From Chitinophaga pinensis (GTDB taxonomy: Bacteria; Bacteroidota; Bacteroidia; Chitinophagales; Chitinophagaceae): DNA of 8,041 nucleotides. The position numbers were made by a program, and so were the translations under genes. The stretch covers positions 1 to 8,041 of the forward strand of contig CALQKL020000093.1 in the NCBI GenBank assembly GCA_943331145.2, in the 5' to 3' direction. The notes under the pieces were generated by a model. It worked only from the letters and a program-made list of their open reading frames with translations, did no database searches and was not told the origin of the DNA. Positions 1 through 6,971 of the stretch are shown one piece after another; within the stretch, counting starts at the first letter, position 1; each line of letters starts with the position of its first letter.

Positions 1-1427
1 AATTATATGCATTAAATTCAAACGTGAATGTAAATCAGTGGAATTATACCATTGGTGCTTCATTGAAAAAAAGTATTCCAAATGGCTTTTGGAATTTATC
101 ATTGAGTAGAACAAGTTTCAATAACACCATTAATAAATATGAGGACAATGAAAACCCAACTCCAGAAAGCAAAACCTTAGATATTGTTAGCGTTGAAAAC
201 GAAAATAAATTAAGATTTGATGTGAATAAAAACATCAATGGATGGAAAATTTCTTATGGTGCATCCGCTCAATTGGCATCTTACACCAACAATTCATTTG
301 CGGTTATTTTAAAAGAAATCAGAGACTCTAATGACACAATCATTCAAAATAAATTGATTCAAAATTTCCAAAGTCCTTTAAAACCTTTTGTAAGATTGGG
401 CGCTTTTGCACAAATAGGGAATAGATTTATAGACAATCGTTTGGGCGTTAGTTTTGGCATAAGATCAGATGTAAACACGTTTACCACAAGCGGTATGAAT
501 GGCTTAAGAACATTATCACCACGATTATCTGTGAGTTATGTTTTGGCAAACAAATGGACATGGAATGCTTCTGCAGGCATTTATTACAAAATACCTACGT
601 ACACTATTTTGGGTTATGCTGAAAACAATTCGCTTGTAAATAAAAATATCGAATATCAAAGCAGTACACATTATACTACAGGGGTTGAATTTCTTCCAAA
701 TGATGCTTTGCGCATTACGTTAGAAGGTTTTTACAAGCAATACAATAATTCGCCTGTTTCAGTTAGAAACGGCATTTCATTGGCGAATTTAGGAACAGAT
801 TTTACATTGCTTGGAAATGAAGCCGTATTAACCAATGGTAAAGGGAATGCTTATGGTATTGAGTTTTTTGCACAGAAAAAATTGACAAAGAAATTCTTTG
901 GAATTTTATCTTATACTTTTTATAGAAGTTTATATAGTGGTGCAAATGGTAAATTGGTTTCGAGCAGTTGGGATAATAAACATTTGCTTTCGGTTACTTG
1001 GGGATATAAATTTCAACACAATTGGGAATTGGGATTGAAGTTTCGTTATCAAGGTGGCGCGCCTTACACGCCATTTGATGAGGTGGTTTCTAGGGTCAAT
1101 TATCTTTCACAAGGAAAAGGAACTTTAGATTATGCAAAATTAAATGCCCAACGCTTAAATGGTTTTAATAGCAGTGATGTTCGTATTGATAAGAAGTGGA
1201 ACTTTAAAAAAATCACGTTGGATCTTTTCTTAGATGTAACCAATTGGTATGTTGCAAAAAATCCTTCTATTCCTGAATACACATTTATGCGTACTGCAGA
1301 TAACAGAACATTTAAAACAACAGATGGTTTGCCAATTCGTGCTGATGGAAGCAATGGCATTCCAACATTTGTAAAAAATGATGACCCAAATGTTCGTCCT
1401 ACAATTGGCTTTATTGTTGAGTTTTAA
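1..1427 (+). CDS. TonB-dependent outer-membrane receptor, C-terminal beta-barrel (5' end outside window)
   Basis: The reading frame (codons beginning at position 3) is open to the left edge, so this is the 3' part of a longer gene; the GTG at 24 is an internal valine, not a start. About 474 residues are visible. They show the alternating polar/aromatic strands of a large outer-membrane barrel, with segments such as GKGNAYGIEFFAQKKLTKKF, SWDNKHLLSVTWGYKF and FRYQGGAPYTPFD that recur in Bacteroidota TonB-dependent receptors. The protein ends in IGFIVEF, a terminal aromatic strand typical of proteins inserted by the BAM machinery. Plug, TonB box and any N-terminal carboxypeptidase-like domain lie upstream, so the substrate cannot be inferred. 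No SusD-like partner follows; the next gene is convergent, 11 bp away. Family is fairly certain from barrel features; subtype unknown. Confidence 0.85.
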   Translation, partial: LYALNSNVNVNQWNYTIGASLKKSIPNGFWNLSLSRTSFNNTINKYEDNENPTPESKTLDIVSVENENKLRFDVNKNINGWKISYGASAQLASYTNNSFAVILKEIRDSNDTIIQNKLIQNFQSPLKPFVRLGAFAQIGNRFIDNRLGVSFGIRSDVNTFTTSGMNGLRTLSPRLSVSYVLANKWTWNASAGIYYKIPTYTILGYAENNSLVNKNIEYQSSTHYTTGVEFLPNDALRITLEGFYKQYNNSPVSVRNGISLANLGTDFTLLGNEAVLTNGKGNAYGIEFFAQKKLTKKFFGILSYTFYRSLYSGANGKLVSSSWDNKHLLSVTWGYKFQHNWELGLKFRYQGGAPYTPFDEVVSRVNYLSQGKGTLDYAKLNAQRLNGFNSSDVRIDKKWNFKKITLDLFLDVTNWYVAKNPSIPEYTFMRTADNRTFKTTDGLPIRADGSNGIPTFVKNDDPNVRPTIGFIVEF

Positions 1428-1438
1428 TATGCGGTGAA

Positions 1439-2113
1439 TTATTTTGTAGAAATCTTTATTTCAATATCGCGCATGTCATTGTTTTCTAAAATGGATTTGC
1501 TTGCGCCATGTAACCCAACAAAATGTATCACTTTGGCTAAAGCAGTAGATTCAATAGAAACATTTTTTCCCATTAATTTTATGATTGGATAAAGCCAACG
1601 CATTATTTTATACATCGTATTCGGCTCAATTCTTTTTTCTACAGGATAGATATACCCTGGTCTGAAACTGATGAACGATGCAAATCCAATTTTTGACAAT
1701 GCATTTTCTGCAGCACCTTTATCTCTGGCAAACATAACTTTAGAATTTTCAGAATTGTCTGCGCCTTGTCCACTCAATAAACAGAATCTTGCGTTTGGAG
1801 ATTTTGCATAAACAGATTTGGCTAATTCAATAGGATAGTCAACTGTAATTTTTCTGAATAGATCGGCTGCTGCTGCTCCAGTGTAAACACCTAAACAATA
1901 AAATACTACATCTACGTCATTAAAATATTGACTACAAGAATCGTAATTTAAAAAATCAGAAATTACAATTTCTTTTAGCTTATTATGGTTGATGCCACTT
2001 GGCTTACGAACCAAAGAAATGATTTCTGAAATGGAATCGTCGTTGATACAAAGGTTAAGCAAAATGGCGCCAATCATGCCGCTTGCTCCAGTGATGATTA
2101 CTTTTTTATTCAT
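1439..2113 (-). CDS. Atypical short-chain dehydrogenase/epimerase-like NAD(P)-binding protein
   Basis: The 224-aa protein opens with a beta strand and the dinucleotide-binding loop TGASGMIG (residues 8-15, GxxGxxG), followed by further Rossmann elements (VVFYCLG at 69-75, CLLSGQGA at 111-118, SFRPGYIYPV at 149-158). This is the layout of atypical SDRs related to NAD(P)-binding epimerase and HTATIP2/TIP30-like proteins. The position of the SDR catalytic YxxxK is occupied by FARDK (F128, K132), so the usual tyrosine is absent; Ser114 is present. It may therefore bind NAD(P) without classical SDR chemistry, or use another residue. No signal peptide, so cytoplasmic. The start ATG lies 29 bp after the stop of the FecA-type receptor gene with no promoter or terminator visible between, so co-transcription is likely. 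The substrate is unknown. Confidence 0.85.
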   Translation of the reverse strand: MNKKVIITGASGMIGAILLNLCINDDSISEIISLVRKPSGINHNKLKEIVISDFLNYDSCSQYFNDVDVVFYCLGVYTGAAAADLFRKITVDYPIELAKSVYAKSPNARFCLLSGQGADNSENSKVMFARDKGAAENALSKIGFASFISFRPGYIYPVEKRIEPNTMYKIMRWLYPIIKLMGKNVSIESTALAKVIHFVGLHGASKSILENNDMRDIEIKISTK

Positions 2114-2142
2114 AAGGTGTAAAGATATAAACAGATTTTTTT

Positions 2143-4341
2143 CTACAACTTTATTCCAAACGATAAAAATGCTGTTCTTCCATCAGCAGGCAAAACACCC
2201 GGTCCAGGATATCCGCCAGCTCTTCTGGTAAAATATTTTTCGTTCAATAAATTGTTGATACCTGTTTTTATGATGATTCGATTTGGCAATTTAATTTGTA
2301 ATGTAGCATCAAAAATTTTATAAGCGGGTATTAAACCAGTCTGTCCATTTGAAGAAGCTTTGATTGTGTTATTGGCATCACTGAAGCACTTTCCAACATA
2401 ATTAAATTGTGTTGTAAACAAAACGTTTTTAAATCCACAACTAATTCCAGTTCGTACAATATGTCGAGGTGCATTTTCTACTTGATTTCCTTTTATCAAA
2501 GCATCTTTATGATTGTTTGAGTAAGTGGCGTCAATAAAACTATATGAATTGAAAATGCTTAAATCAAAATGTGTATTTATTTTAAACGCTTTAATAGGAT
2601 TGAATTCAAAAAAACTTTCAACTCCTTTGCTGTTGCTGTTTCCCACATTTGTTACAAGTCGATAATTTGCGCCAGATGGTGTAATCGTACCAATTCTATT
2701 GTTGTATTTTAAACGATAAACGCTTATATCAAATTGTAAGAAATCTTTTAATTTTCCGCGGTAACCCAAATCGAAATTGTATCCTTTTGAATCTGTTAAA
2801 TTGGGATCGATAACATCTGTTGTTGGCGGTGCTTGTAAATTTGCAAATTGTATAGGTCTATAAGCTTGAGAAAAGTTTGTATAAAATGCGGTTCCTTTTA
2901 AAAATTGATATTCCATTCCAATACCAGCTAAAATAAATTTTCGCTTTCTATTGATTTGCTGCAACATGATGTAATCTCCATTTGAAGCAATTCCGCTTCT
3001 ACCAGATGCCGAACCTTCTAATGTTTCAAATCTAAATCCAGGAATAACGGATAATCTTTTTGAGAATCGAATTAAATTTTCACAAAAAATAGCTGCGTTT
3101 TTAGATTTGAAATTTATGTCTTGTTGATAATTACCAATCAAAGCCATATCATAATCGGCGCCATTCGTTCCAACTCCATTTCCTTTTCTATGTGTTAATC
3201 CTTGATATAATCTTATCCCAACGGAAGCAGTATTTTGAAGTTTGCCCATTTTGTAATCCGAAATCCACCTGCTCTCAACGCCTATATTTCTATATTGATC
3301 TGCTAATAAAGTTCTATTGTTGAATGCTCCAGTTGTTGTGTTTAAAGAATCGCTAACGGTAATTGATGGCGTAAATCCTACGCTATTTCTATCACCTATG
3401 GTTGCAAATAATTTCGTTATCCATCTTTTATTAGAACCCATATCATAATTGATGATAACTGCGGGTGTACACCAAGTGATGTCAAACCAATTTCTACTTC
3501 TTAAACTTTGTTTTGCATCTGATTTAAATTGAGCATCTGTTAATCCACCTGCTTGCTGACTTCTAATATGCGACAACATTAATTCAGCGGTTAGAGATAA
3601 TTTAGGTGTGATTGCATAAGAAAACGTTGCAAATCCAGAATTGGAATAAAAGCGGCTATTCTGTCTCCAACCATTTCCATTTCTGTAATTATAAAAGGCG
3701 TAGTAATTTATCTTTTTTGTTTTACCTCCAATGGCGTTGTAGCTATTTTGTAATGCATTGCTGCCAATGGTTTGGTGTACTTCAAATTCAAAAGGTTTAT
3801 TTATTTCACTTCCATTTTTTAAAATATAATTCACCATGCCACCAAATTGTGGCCCATATTGAAGCGAACCTTGACCTCTAATAATTTCAATACGTTGAAC
3901 GCTTTGTAGTTGTGGATTATAGTAAGCTTCTGGATATCCAAAAGGATCAGCGGCAATATCGTAACCATTTTGACGGATGTTGAATTCCCAGCTTCTATTC
4001 GGGCTTAGTCCCCTTGCAGCAATGCCAATTTGAATGCCACTTGGATCGCTTTCCCAAATATGCATGCCTGGTGTTTTTGCCAAAACCTGACGCATGTTGT
4101 TATTGACCACATTGCCTTGAACATTATCGATTAAAATCAACGCACTTTTTTTTCCAGCATAGATAGAGGTGCCAACGATTTCTGGCATTTGTTGAATATC
4201 TGAATTGCTGTTTTTTCCAACAATGGTAATGTCGGGAAGATTTTTATAAGCAAGGCTGTCTGTATTTTTTGATGTTTCTTGCGCAAATGCTGTGTTCAAG
4301 AATAAAAAACACACACAGCAGGGTAGTACCAAATTTCTCAT
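2143..4341 (-). CDS. FecA-type TonB-dependent siderophore/iron-chelate receptor
   Basis: This is a complete outer-membrane receptor of 732 aa from the preferred ATG at 4341. The frame also contains an ATG at 4371, but that start would put ten charged residues before the signal peptide and would lie upstream of the -7 element at 4357-4364. From 4341 the protein has a normal signal peptide (basic MRN, hydrophobic core, cleavage probably at AFA|Q, residues 20/21). It is followed by a TonB-box-like stretch DITIVG (37-42), a plug domain (about 55-190) and the barrel. The plug carries ARGLSPNRSWEFNIRQNGYD and the IEIIRG...LQYGPQFGGMVNY segment, closely resembling FecA ferric-citrate receptors. It lacks the extra N-terminal signalling domain of E. 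coli FecA, and no FecI/FecR pair is present, so sigma-factor signalling is unlikely. The ligand could be ferric citrate or another ferric chelate. An SDR-like gene follows 29 bp downstream. Confidence 0.92.
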   Translation of the reverse strand: MRNLVLPCCVCFLFLNTAFAQETSKNTDSLAYKNLPDITIVGKNSNSDIQQMPEIVGTSIYAGKKSALILIDNVQGNVVNNNMRQVLAKTPGMHIWESDPSGIQIGIAARGLSPNRSWEFNIRQNGYDIAADPFGYPEAYYNPQLQSVQRIEIIRGQGSLQYGPQFGGMVNYILKNGSEINKPFEFEVHQTIGSNALQNSYNAIGGKTKKINYYAFYNYRNGNGWRQNSRFYSNSGFATFSYAITPKLSLTAELMLSHIRSQQAGGLTDAQFKSDAKQSLRSRNWFDITWCTPAVIINYDMGSNKRWITKLFATIGDRNSVGFTPSITVSDSLNTTTGAFNNRTLLADQYRNIGVESRWISDYKMGKLQNTASVGIRLYQGLTHRKGNGVGTNGADYDMALIGNYQQDINFKSKNAAIFCENLIRFSKRLSVIPGFRFETLEGSASGRSGIASNGDYIMLQQINRKRKFILAGIGMEYQFLKGTAFYTNFSQAYRPIQFANLQAPPTTDVIDPNLTDSKGYNFDLGYRGKLKDFLQFDISVYRLKYNNRIGTITPSGANYRLVTNVGNSNSKGVESFFEFNPIKAFKINTHFDLSIFNSYSFIDATYSNNHKDALIKGNQVENAPRHIVRTGISCGFKNVLFTTQFNYVGKCFSDANNTIKASSNGQTGLIPAYKIFDATLQIKLPNRIIIKTGINNLLNEKYFTRRAGGYPGPGVLPADGRTAFLSFGIKL

Positions 4342-4355
4342 TTTCTCAATTTCAC

Positions 4356-4369
4356 GCAAAACTATTTGC
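4356..4369 (-). promoter_or_regulatory. Putative promoter -7 element within an inverted repeat, upstream of the FecA-type receptor gene
   Basis: On the minus strand TAGTTTTG (4364-4357) matches the Bacteroidota -7 consensus TAnnTTTG. It would start transcription near 4350, about ten bases before the ATG at 4341. The same bases lie inside the inverted repeat GCAAA-ACTA-TTTGC (4356-4369), which could be an operator. No convincing -33 TTTG was found at 19-21 bp, and the repeat does not resemble a classical Fur box, so both assignments are tentative. Confidence 0.4.
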
Positions 4370-4450
4370 ATGATAAATTGAATGGTTACGAAATGCGTAA
4401 TCTGATTTTCGAAAAAGGGAAAAACTATTTAGAGTAAGTTTCTATTTTAA

Positions 4451-4843
4451 TTATTCATCAATCAAATTGCCCAAATGTAATCTTAGTGCATTAACAGAGA
4501 TACTGATTTCCCAGAATGATAAACCCAAAGAAATAAGCAAGCACAACATGCTGCTTGAAAATAAATAGATGCCAATTAATTGATGACCTAAAAACAAAAC
4601 CAACATCGCAAATACAGAAAGAAATAGACAAAGTACACCCATCAGTTGCATATAACGGATAAGCGTCAATCTTAGGTTGAGGTTTTTAATCTCAAGTAAG
4701 ATATTTTTATTTTCTTCTTTATTATATGTTTTTTTTAATTCCCTTATAAGCTGCGCAATGGTAAGAAACCGATTGGTATAAGCCAATAGAATCAAAGTTG
4801 TAGCAGAAAATAATAATGCGGGAGTTTCTATGTTTAATTGCAT
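4451..4843 (-). CDS. DUF2721-family three-helix membrane protein
   Basis: The 130-aa protein has three predicted membrane segments: about 8-24 (ALLFSATTLILLAYTN), 66-86 (MQLMGVLCLFLSVFAMLVLF) and 89-111. A charged cytoplasmic-type loop of about 40 residues (RELKKTYNKEENK...) separates the first two. The N-terminal pattern TPALLFSATTLILLAYTNRF followed by an IREL motif is characteristic of the DUF2721 family as I recall it; its function is unknown. There is no cleavable signal peptide. A -7 element lies just upstream and would give an mRNA leader of about 10 bases, so the gene probably has its own promoter. It is co-directional with the FecA-type receptor gene (107 bp downstream), which has its own candidate promoter, so a functional link is not implied. 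Confidence 0.82.
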   Translation of the reverse strand: MQLNIETPALLFSATTLILLAYTNRFLTIAQLIRELKKTYNKEENKNILLEIKNLNLRLTLIRYMQLMGVLCLFLSVFAMLVLFLGHQLIGIYLFSSSMLCLLISLGLSFWEISISVNALRLHLGNLIDE

Positions 4844-4859
4844 GAGTTGATTATTAAGT

Positions 4860-4892
4860 CAAAAGTAAAAAATAAATATGGTTTCACGCAAA
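4860..4892 (-). promoter_or_regulatory. Putative promoter of the DUF2721 gene
   Basis: Reading the minus strand, TTTG (4892-4889) is followed after 21 bases by TACTTTTG (4867-4860). This matches the Bacteroidota -33 TTTG / -7 TAnnTTTG pattern. Transcription would begin near 4854, about ten bases before the ATG at 4843. The -33 TTTG is part of the GCAAAG repeat unit described separately. Confidence 0.5.
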
Positions 4893-4920
4893 GCTCGCAA
4901 TGAAGCAAAGACGCAAAGGG
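4881..4920. repeat. Degenerate tandem CGCAAAG repeat
   Basis: Four consecutive 8-9 bp units can be read: CACGCAAAG, CTCGCAATG, AAGCAAAG and ACGCAAAG (4885-4918), preceded by GTTT. GCAAAG-rich intergenic tracts of this kind are, in my recollection, scattered through many Bacteroidota genomes; I cannot confirm copy number from one window. The units are too short and irregular for a CRISPR array. Confidence 0.7.
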
Positions 4921-4934
4921 TAAATGCTTCCAAC

Positions 4935-4976
4935 GTTAAACCCTTAAACTATTAAACCAACGAAGTGATTTAAACC
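4935..4976. repeat. NTTAAACY 8-bp tandem repeat
   Basis: Three units lie in exact 8-bp phase: GTTAAACC, CTTAAACT and ATTAAACC (4935-4958). A fourth copy, TTTAAACC, is at 4969-4976 out of phase. The array sits between the GCAAAG repeat and the stop codon of the LpxD-like gene. It encodes nothing visible and has no terminator-like stem. Confidence 0.6.
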
Positions 4977-4998
4977 TTCTTGCTTCCATCATCTCGCC

Positions 4999-5943
4999 TT
5001 ACTTCCCCATCACTTTTTCCCAGAGCTCTGGAATACGTTTTACCCAAACCAATTCACGTGATTTGGTTTTTGCATCTTGTACTGGTGATCCAAAATAAAC
5101 TTTATTCGGCTCTAAATCTCCACCAACACCACTTTGAGCATACACTACTGCGTTGGCACCAATGGTTAATGTTTTACTAACACCAACTTGTCCCCATAAG
5201 GTAACGCCGTTTTCTAAATTGGCAACACCGGCAATGCCTACTTGTGCAGCAATCAAACAGTTGTGTCCAATTACGGTATCATGTCCTATATGAATCATGT
5301 TGTCCATTTTGGTTCCTTTACCAATTACGGTATCATGACTAACTCCACGATCAATGGTACAACCAGCGCCAATTTCAACATCGTCTTCAATAATTACACG
5401 TCCACAATCAGGCATTTTTTTATACCAAACTTCTCTGTCTTTTTTTCCATTATAATAAAATGAATTGCTGCCAATAACAGTTCCAGCTTGAATGACAACT
5501 CGATCCCCAATAATGCAATGATCCATGATGGTTACGTTGGGATAAATGATCGTATCTTTTCCTATGACCACATCTTTTCCAATAAATACATTTGGATAAA
5601 TGTTTGTGTTTTCTCCAATTTTGGCAGAATCACTGATGTTTTTAGACGCTGGCTCAAATGGTCTGAAATGATTTACGATCTTACAATAAGCTTCAAAGGG
5701 TTGATCTACAACCAATAAAACTTTACCTTCTGGAACGTCAAGCGCTTTATTGATGATGATAAAACTTGCGTTGCTGTTTAAACATTTTTGATAATATTTT
5801 GGATGATCAACAAAAACCAAATCGCCATTAGACACCTTATGTATCTCATTTATACCAGTTGCATTTTTGGTTTTATCGCCTAAGATGGTAGCGCCAATTA
5901 ATTCGGAAATCCATTCAATAGAAACAGGAGAAGGAAATTGCAT
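4999..5943 (-). CDS. LpxD-like UDP-3-O-acylglucosamine N-acyltransferase
   Basis: The 314-aa protein has LpxD architecture. An N-terminal uridine-binding-type domain spans about 1-100, with GDLVFVDHPKYY (40-51) carrying an aromatic pair F44/Y50 spaced as in the uracil pocket of characterised LpxD. A left-handed beta-helix of hexapeptide repeats ([IV]GxxxxI) follows at about 101-285, then a short C-terminal helix (287-314). The signature CTIDRG (195-200) and the HIGHD segment are present; H221 aligns with the catalytic histidine of E. coli LpxD. Family members transfer a 3-hydroxyacyl chain from acyl-ACP to UDP-acyl-glucosamine in lipid A synthesis, in the cytoplasm. It is shorter than the usual about 340 aa and is not beside lpxC, fabZ or lpxA, so it may be a second, paralogous copy with a different acyl or sugar substrate. 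The gene begins 31 bp after the HxlR-type regulator gene on the same strand, possibly co-transcribed. Confidence 0.85.
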   Translation of the reverse strand: MQFPSPVSIEWISELIGATILGDKTKNATGINEIHKVSNGDLVFVDHPKYYQKCLNSNASFIIINKALDVPEGKVLLVVDQPFEAYCKIVNHFRPFEPASKNISDSAKIGENTNIYPNVFIGKDVVIGKDTIIYPNVTIMDHCIIGDRVVIQAGTVIGSNSFYYNGKKDREVWYKKMPDCGRVIIEDDVEIGAGCTIDRGVSHDTVIGKGTKMDNMIHIGHDTVIGHNCLIAAQVGIAGVANLENGVTLWGQVGVSKTLTIGANAVVYAQSGVGGDLEPNKVYFGSPVQDAKTKSRELVWVKRIPELWEKVMGK

Positions 5944-5974
5944 GTTTTGTATTTTATGTTTTTAAAAGCGGTAA

Positions 5975-6316
5975 TTATTTTTTTAAAGTAAATATTTTTT
6001 CTGCGTGGTTTTCGCCCCAAATCTGCATCGATTTTATAATTGGTTCGAGTGTTTTGCCATAAGGGGTTAAACTATATTCTACCGTAGGAGGCACAGTAGC
6101 ATATGCTTTTCTTTTTACGACTTTTTCTTTTTCCAATTCTTTCAATTCTTTAACCAGCATTCGAGGTGTAATACCATTTACATCAATGGCTAAATCTTTG
6201 TAACGTAACGTGCCCTTTTTTAGTAAACTGTAAATAATCGCAAAGCGCCATTTGCCTTGCAAGATGTTTAAAGTATATCTAAAAGGGCAGCTCGTTAAAA
6301 TTTTATTTTCCCGCAT
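5975..6316 (-). CDS. HxlR-family winged-helix transcriptional regulator
   Basis: The 113-aa protein matches the HxlR (MarR-like) family along its length. It has the opening CPFRYTLNILQGKWRFAIIY (10-29), the helix-turn-helix around LRYKDL...ITPRMLVKELKELE (37-62), a beta-wing of basic and aromatic residues (66-82, ending VEYSLTPYG) and a C-terminal dimerisation helix (86-105). Cys10 is at the conserved N-terminal cysteine position which, in characterised members such as YodB and HypR, senses electrophiles or oxidants. Such regulators generally bind as dimers to palindromes near their own gene and a divergent neighbour, which fits the 108-bp divergent region shared with the YceI gene. The start at 6316 preserves the N-terminal cysteine. 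A -7 element on the minus strand (6386-6379) would give a leader of about 55 bases. The LpxD-like gene follows 31 bp downstream. Confidence 0.93.
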   Translation of the reverse strand: MRENKILTSCPFRYTLNILQGKWRFAIIYSLLKKGTLRYKDLAIDVNGITPRMLVKELKELEKEKVVKRKAYATVPPTVEYSLTPYGKTLEPIIKSMQIWGENHAEKIFTLKK

Positions 6317-6335
6317 GATTCAATGTTTTAGGTAT

Positions 6336-6395
6336 TACTTACTAAAAGTATATTGGTTAACAAAATAGTAACTTTATGCAAATTTATAGTAAGTA
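6336..6395. promoter_or_regulatory. Candidate HxlR operator cluster (TACTTACTA / TAGTAAGTA half-sites)
   Basis: TACTTACTA (6336-6344) and TAGTAAGTA (6387-6395) are a perfect 9-bp inverted repeat. A third related half-site, TAGTAACTT (6366-6374), matches TAGTAAGTA at seven of nine positions. Start-to-start spacings are 30 and 21 bp, close to three and two helical turns. A tighter dyad TACTT-N5-AAGTA (6336-6350) overlaps the first site. The sites lie between the divergent regulator and YceI genes, so repression of both is the natural inference; binding is not shown by sequence alone. Confidence 0.55.
6379..6386 (-). promoter_or_regulatory. Putative -7 element of the HxlR regulator gene
   Basis: On the minus strand this reads TAAATTTG, an exact match to TAnnTTTG. 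It abuts the half-site TAGTAAGTA at 6387-6395, so a bound regulator would occlude it (autoregulation, inferred). No clear -33 TTTG was found upstream. Confidence 0.45.
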
Positions 6396-6397
6396 TT

Positions 6398-6405
6398 TAT
6401 ATTTG
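6398..6405 (+). promoter_or_regulatory. Putative -7 element of the YceI gene
   Basis: TATATTTG matches TAnnTTTG exactly. Transcription would begin near 6411, leaving a leader of roughly 14 A/T-rich bases before the ATG at 6425. The half-site TAGTAAGTA ends two bases upstream, inside the promoter spacer, consistent with repression by the divergent HxlR protein. Confidence 0.55.
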
Positions 6406-6424
6406 CGTTCTAAAAAATATAATT

Positions 6425-6958
6425 ATGTCAACAACAACATGGAATTTAGATGCCTCGCATTCAGAGGTGGGATTCAAAGTGCGTCATTTAATGATCAGTA
6501 ATGTAAACGGAAGTTTTGGAAAGTTTACATCTACAATTACCAATGAAGGAGAAAATTTCGAAACATCGAAAGTTATTTTTGAAGCGGAGATGAATTCTTT
6601 TAGCACAAATAACGAACAAAGAGATGGTCATATTAAATCAGCAGAATTTTTAGATGCTGAACAATTTCCAACTATGAAATTTGAAAGCAGCAGTATCGTA
6701 AAAAAAGATGATCAACTATTTGTAGTACATGGTAATTTAACCATAAAAGGAATTTCTAAATCAGTAGATTTATTGGTAGAAAAATCTGACACTGCAAAAG
6801 ATCCTTGGGGACAAACAAAAATTGCATTTGATGTAACTGCAAAAATCAACCGTACAGATTTTGGATTGGTATGGAATGCGCCATTAGAATCGGGTGGAGT
6901 ATTGCTTGGTGAAGAAGTAAAGATTCAAGCGGAAGTACAATTTGTTTTGGCTCAATAA
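6425..6958 (+). CDS. YceI-family lipocalin-like (polyisoprenoid-binding type) protein
   Basis: The 177-aa protein begins MSTTTWNLDASHSEVGFKVR and shows the YceI family pattern. This includes the opening W-x-(L/I)-D-xx-HS motif, VRHLMISNVNGSFGKF, a central EQRDGHIKSAEFLDAEQFP stretch (D-x-H-(I/L)-x-x-x-(E/D)-F), the GNLTIKG turn and the INRTDFGL motif near the C-terminus. The family folds as an extended lipocalin-like barrel that can hold isoprenoid chains; physiological roles are poorly defined, often linked to stress. There is no signal peptide, so this copy is probably cytoplasmic, unlike periplasmic E. coli YceI. The frame is open upstream to a TTG at 6353, but the ATG at 6425 is chosen because it fits the family N-terminus and lies downstream of the promoter. 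It is divergent from the HxlR-type gene and followed by a strong terminator. Confidence 0.93.
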   Translation: MSTTTWNLDASHSEVGFKVRHLMISNVNGSFGKFTSTITNEGENFETSKVIFEAEMNSFSTNNEQRDGHIKSAEFLDAEQFPTMKFESSSIVKKDDQLFVVHGNLTIKGISKSVDLLVEKSDTAKDPWGQTKIAFDVTAKINRTDFGLVWNAPLESGGVLLGEEVKIQAEVQFVLAQ

Positions 6959-6971
6959 TTGTATAAACTAT

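Noticed and set aside
24..26. GTG as the start of the first TonB-dependent receptor gene
   Set aside because: The frame is open to the left window edge and the visible sequence is mid-barrel, so the real start is outside the window.
1..1427. SusC/SusD-type polysaccharide utilisation locus
   Set aside because: No SusD-like lipoprotein, glycoside hydrolase or regulator follows the receptor; the next gene is convergent and encodes an SDR-like protein.
1989..2231. 80-codon plus-strand frame spanning the SDR/receptor junction
   Set aside because: It lies antisense to two well-supported genes and has no recognisable features; it is a shadow frame. The same applies to other frames opposite the receptor and LpxD-like genes.
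4881..4976. CRISPR array
   Set aside because: Repeat units are only 8-9 bp with essentially no spacers and no cas genes nearby.
5242..5718. Two plus-strand frames rich in Asn, Ile and Tyr opposite the LpxD-like gene
   Set aside because: They are antisense reflections of the hexapeptide-repeat coding region; their repetitive look is caused by the beta-helix repeats on the other strand.
6353..6424. N-terminal extension of the YceI protein from a TTG
   Set aside because: The extension would cover the promoter and operator region, and the family N-terminus (TWNLDASHS) begins right after the ATG at 6425.
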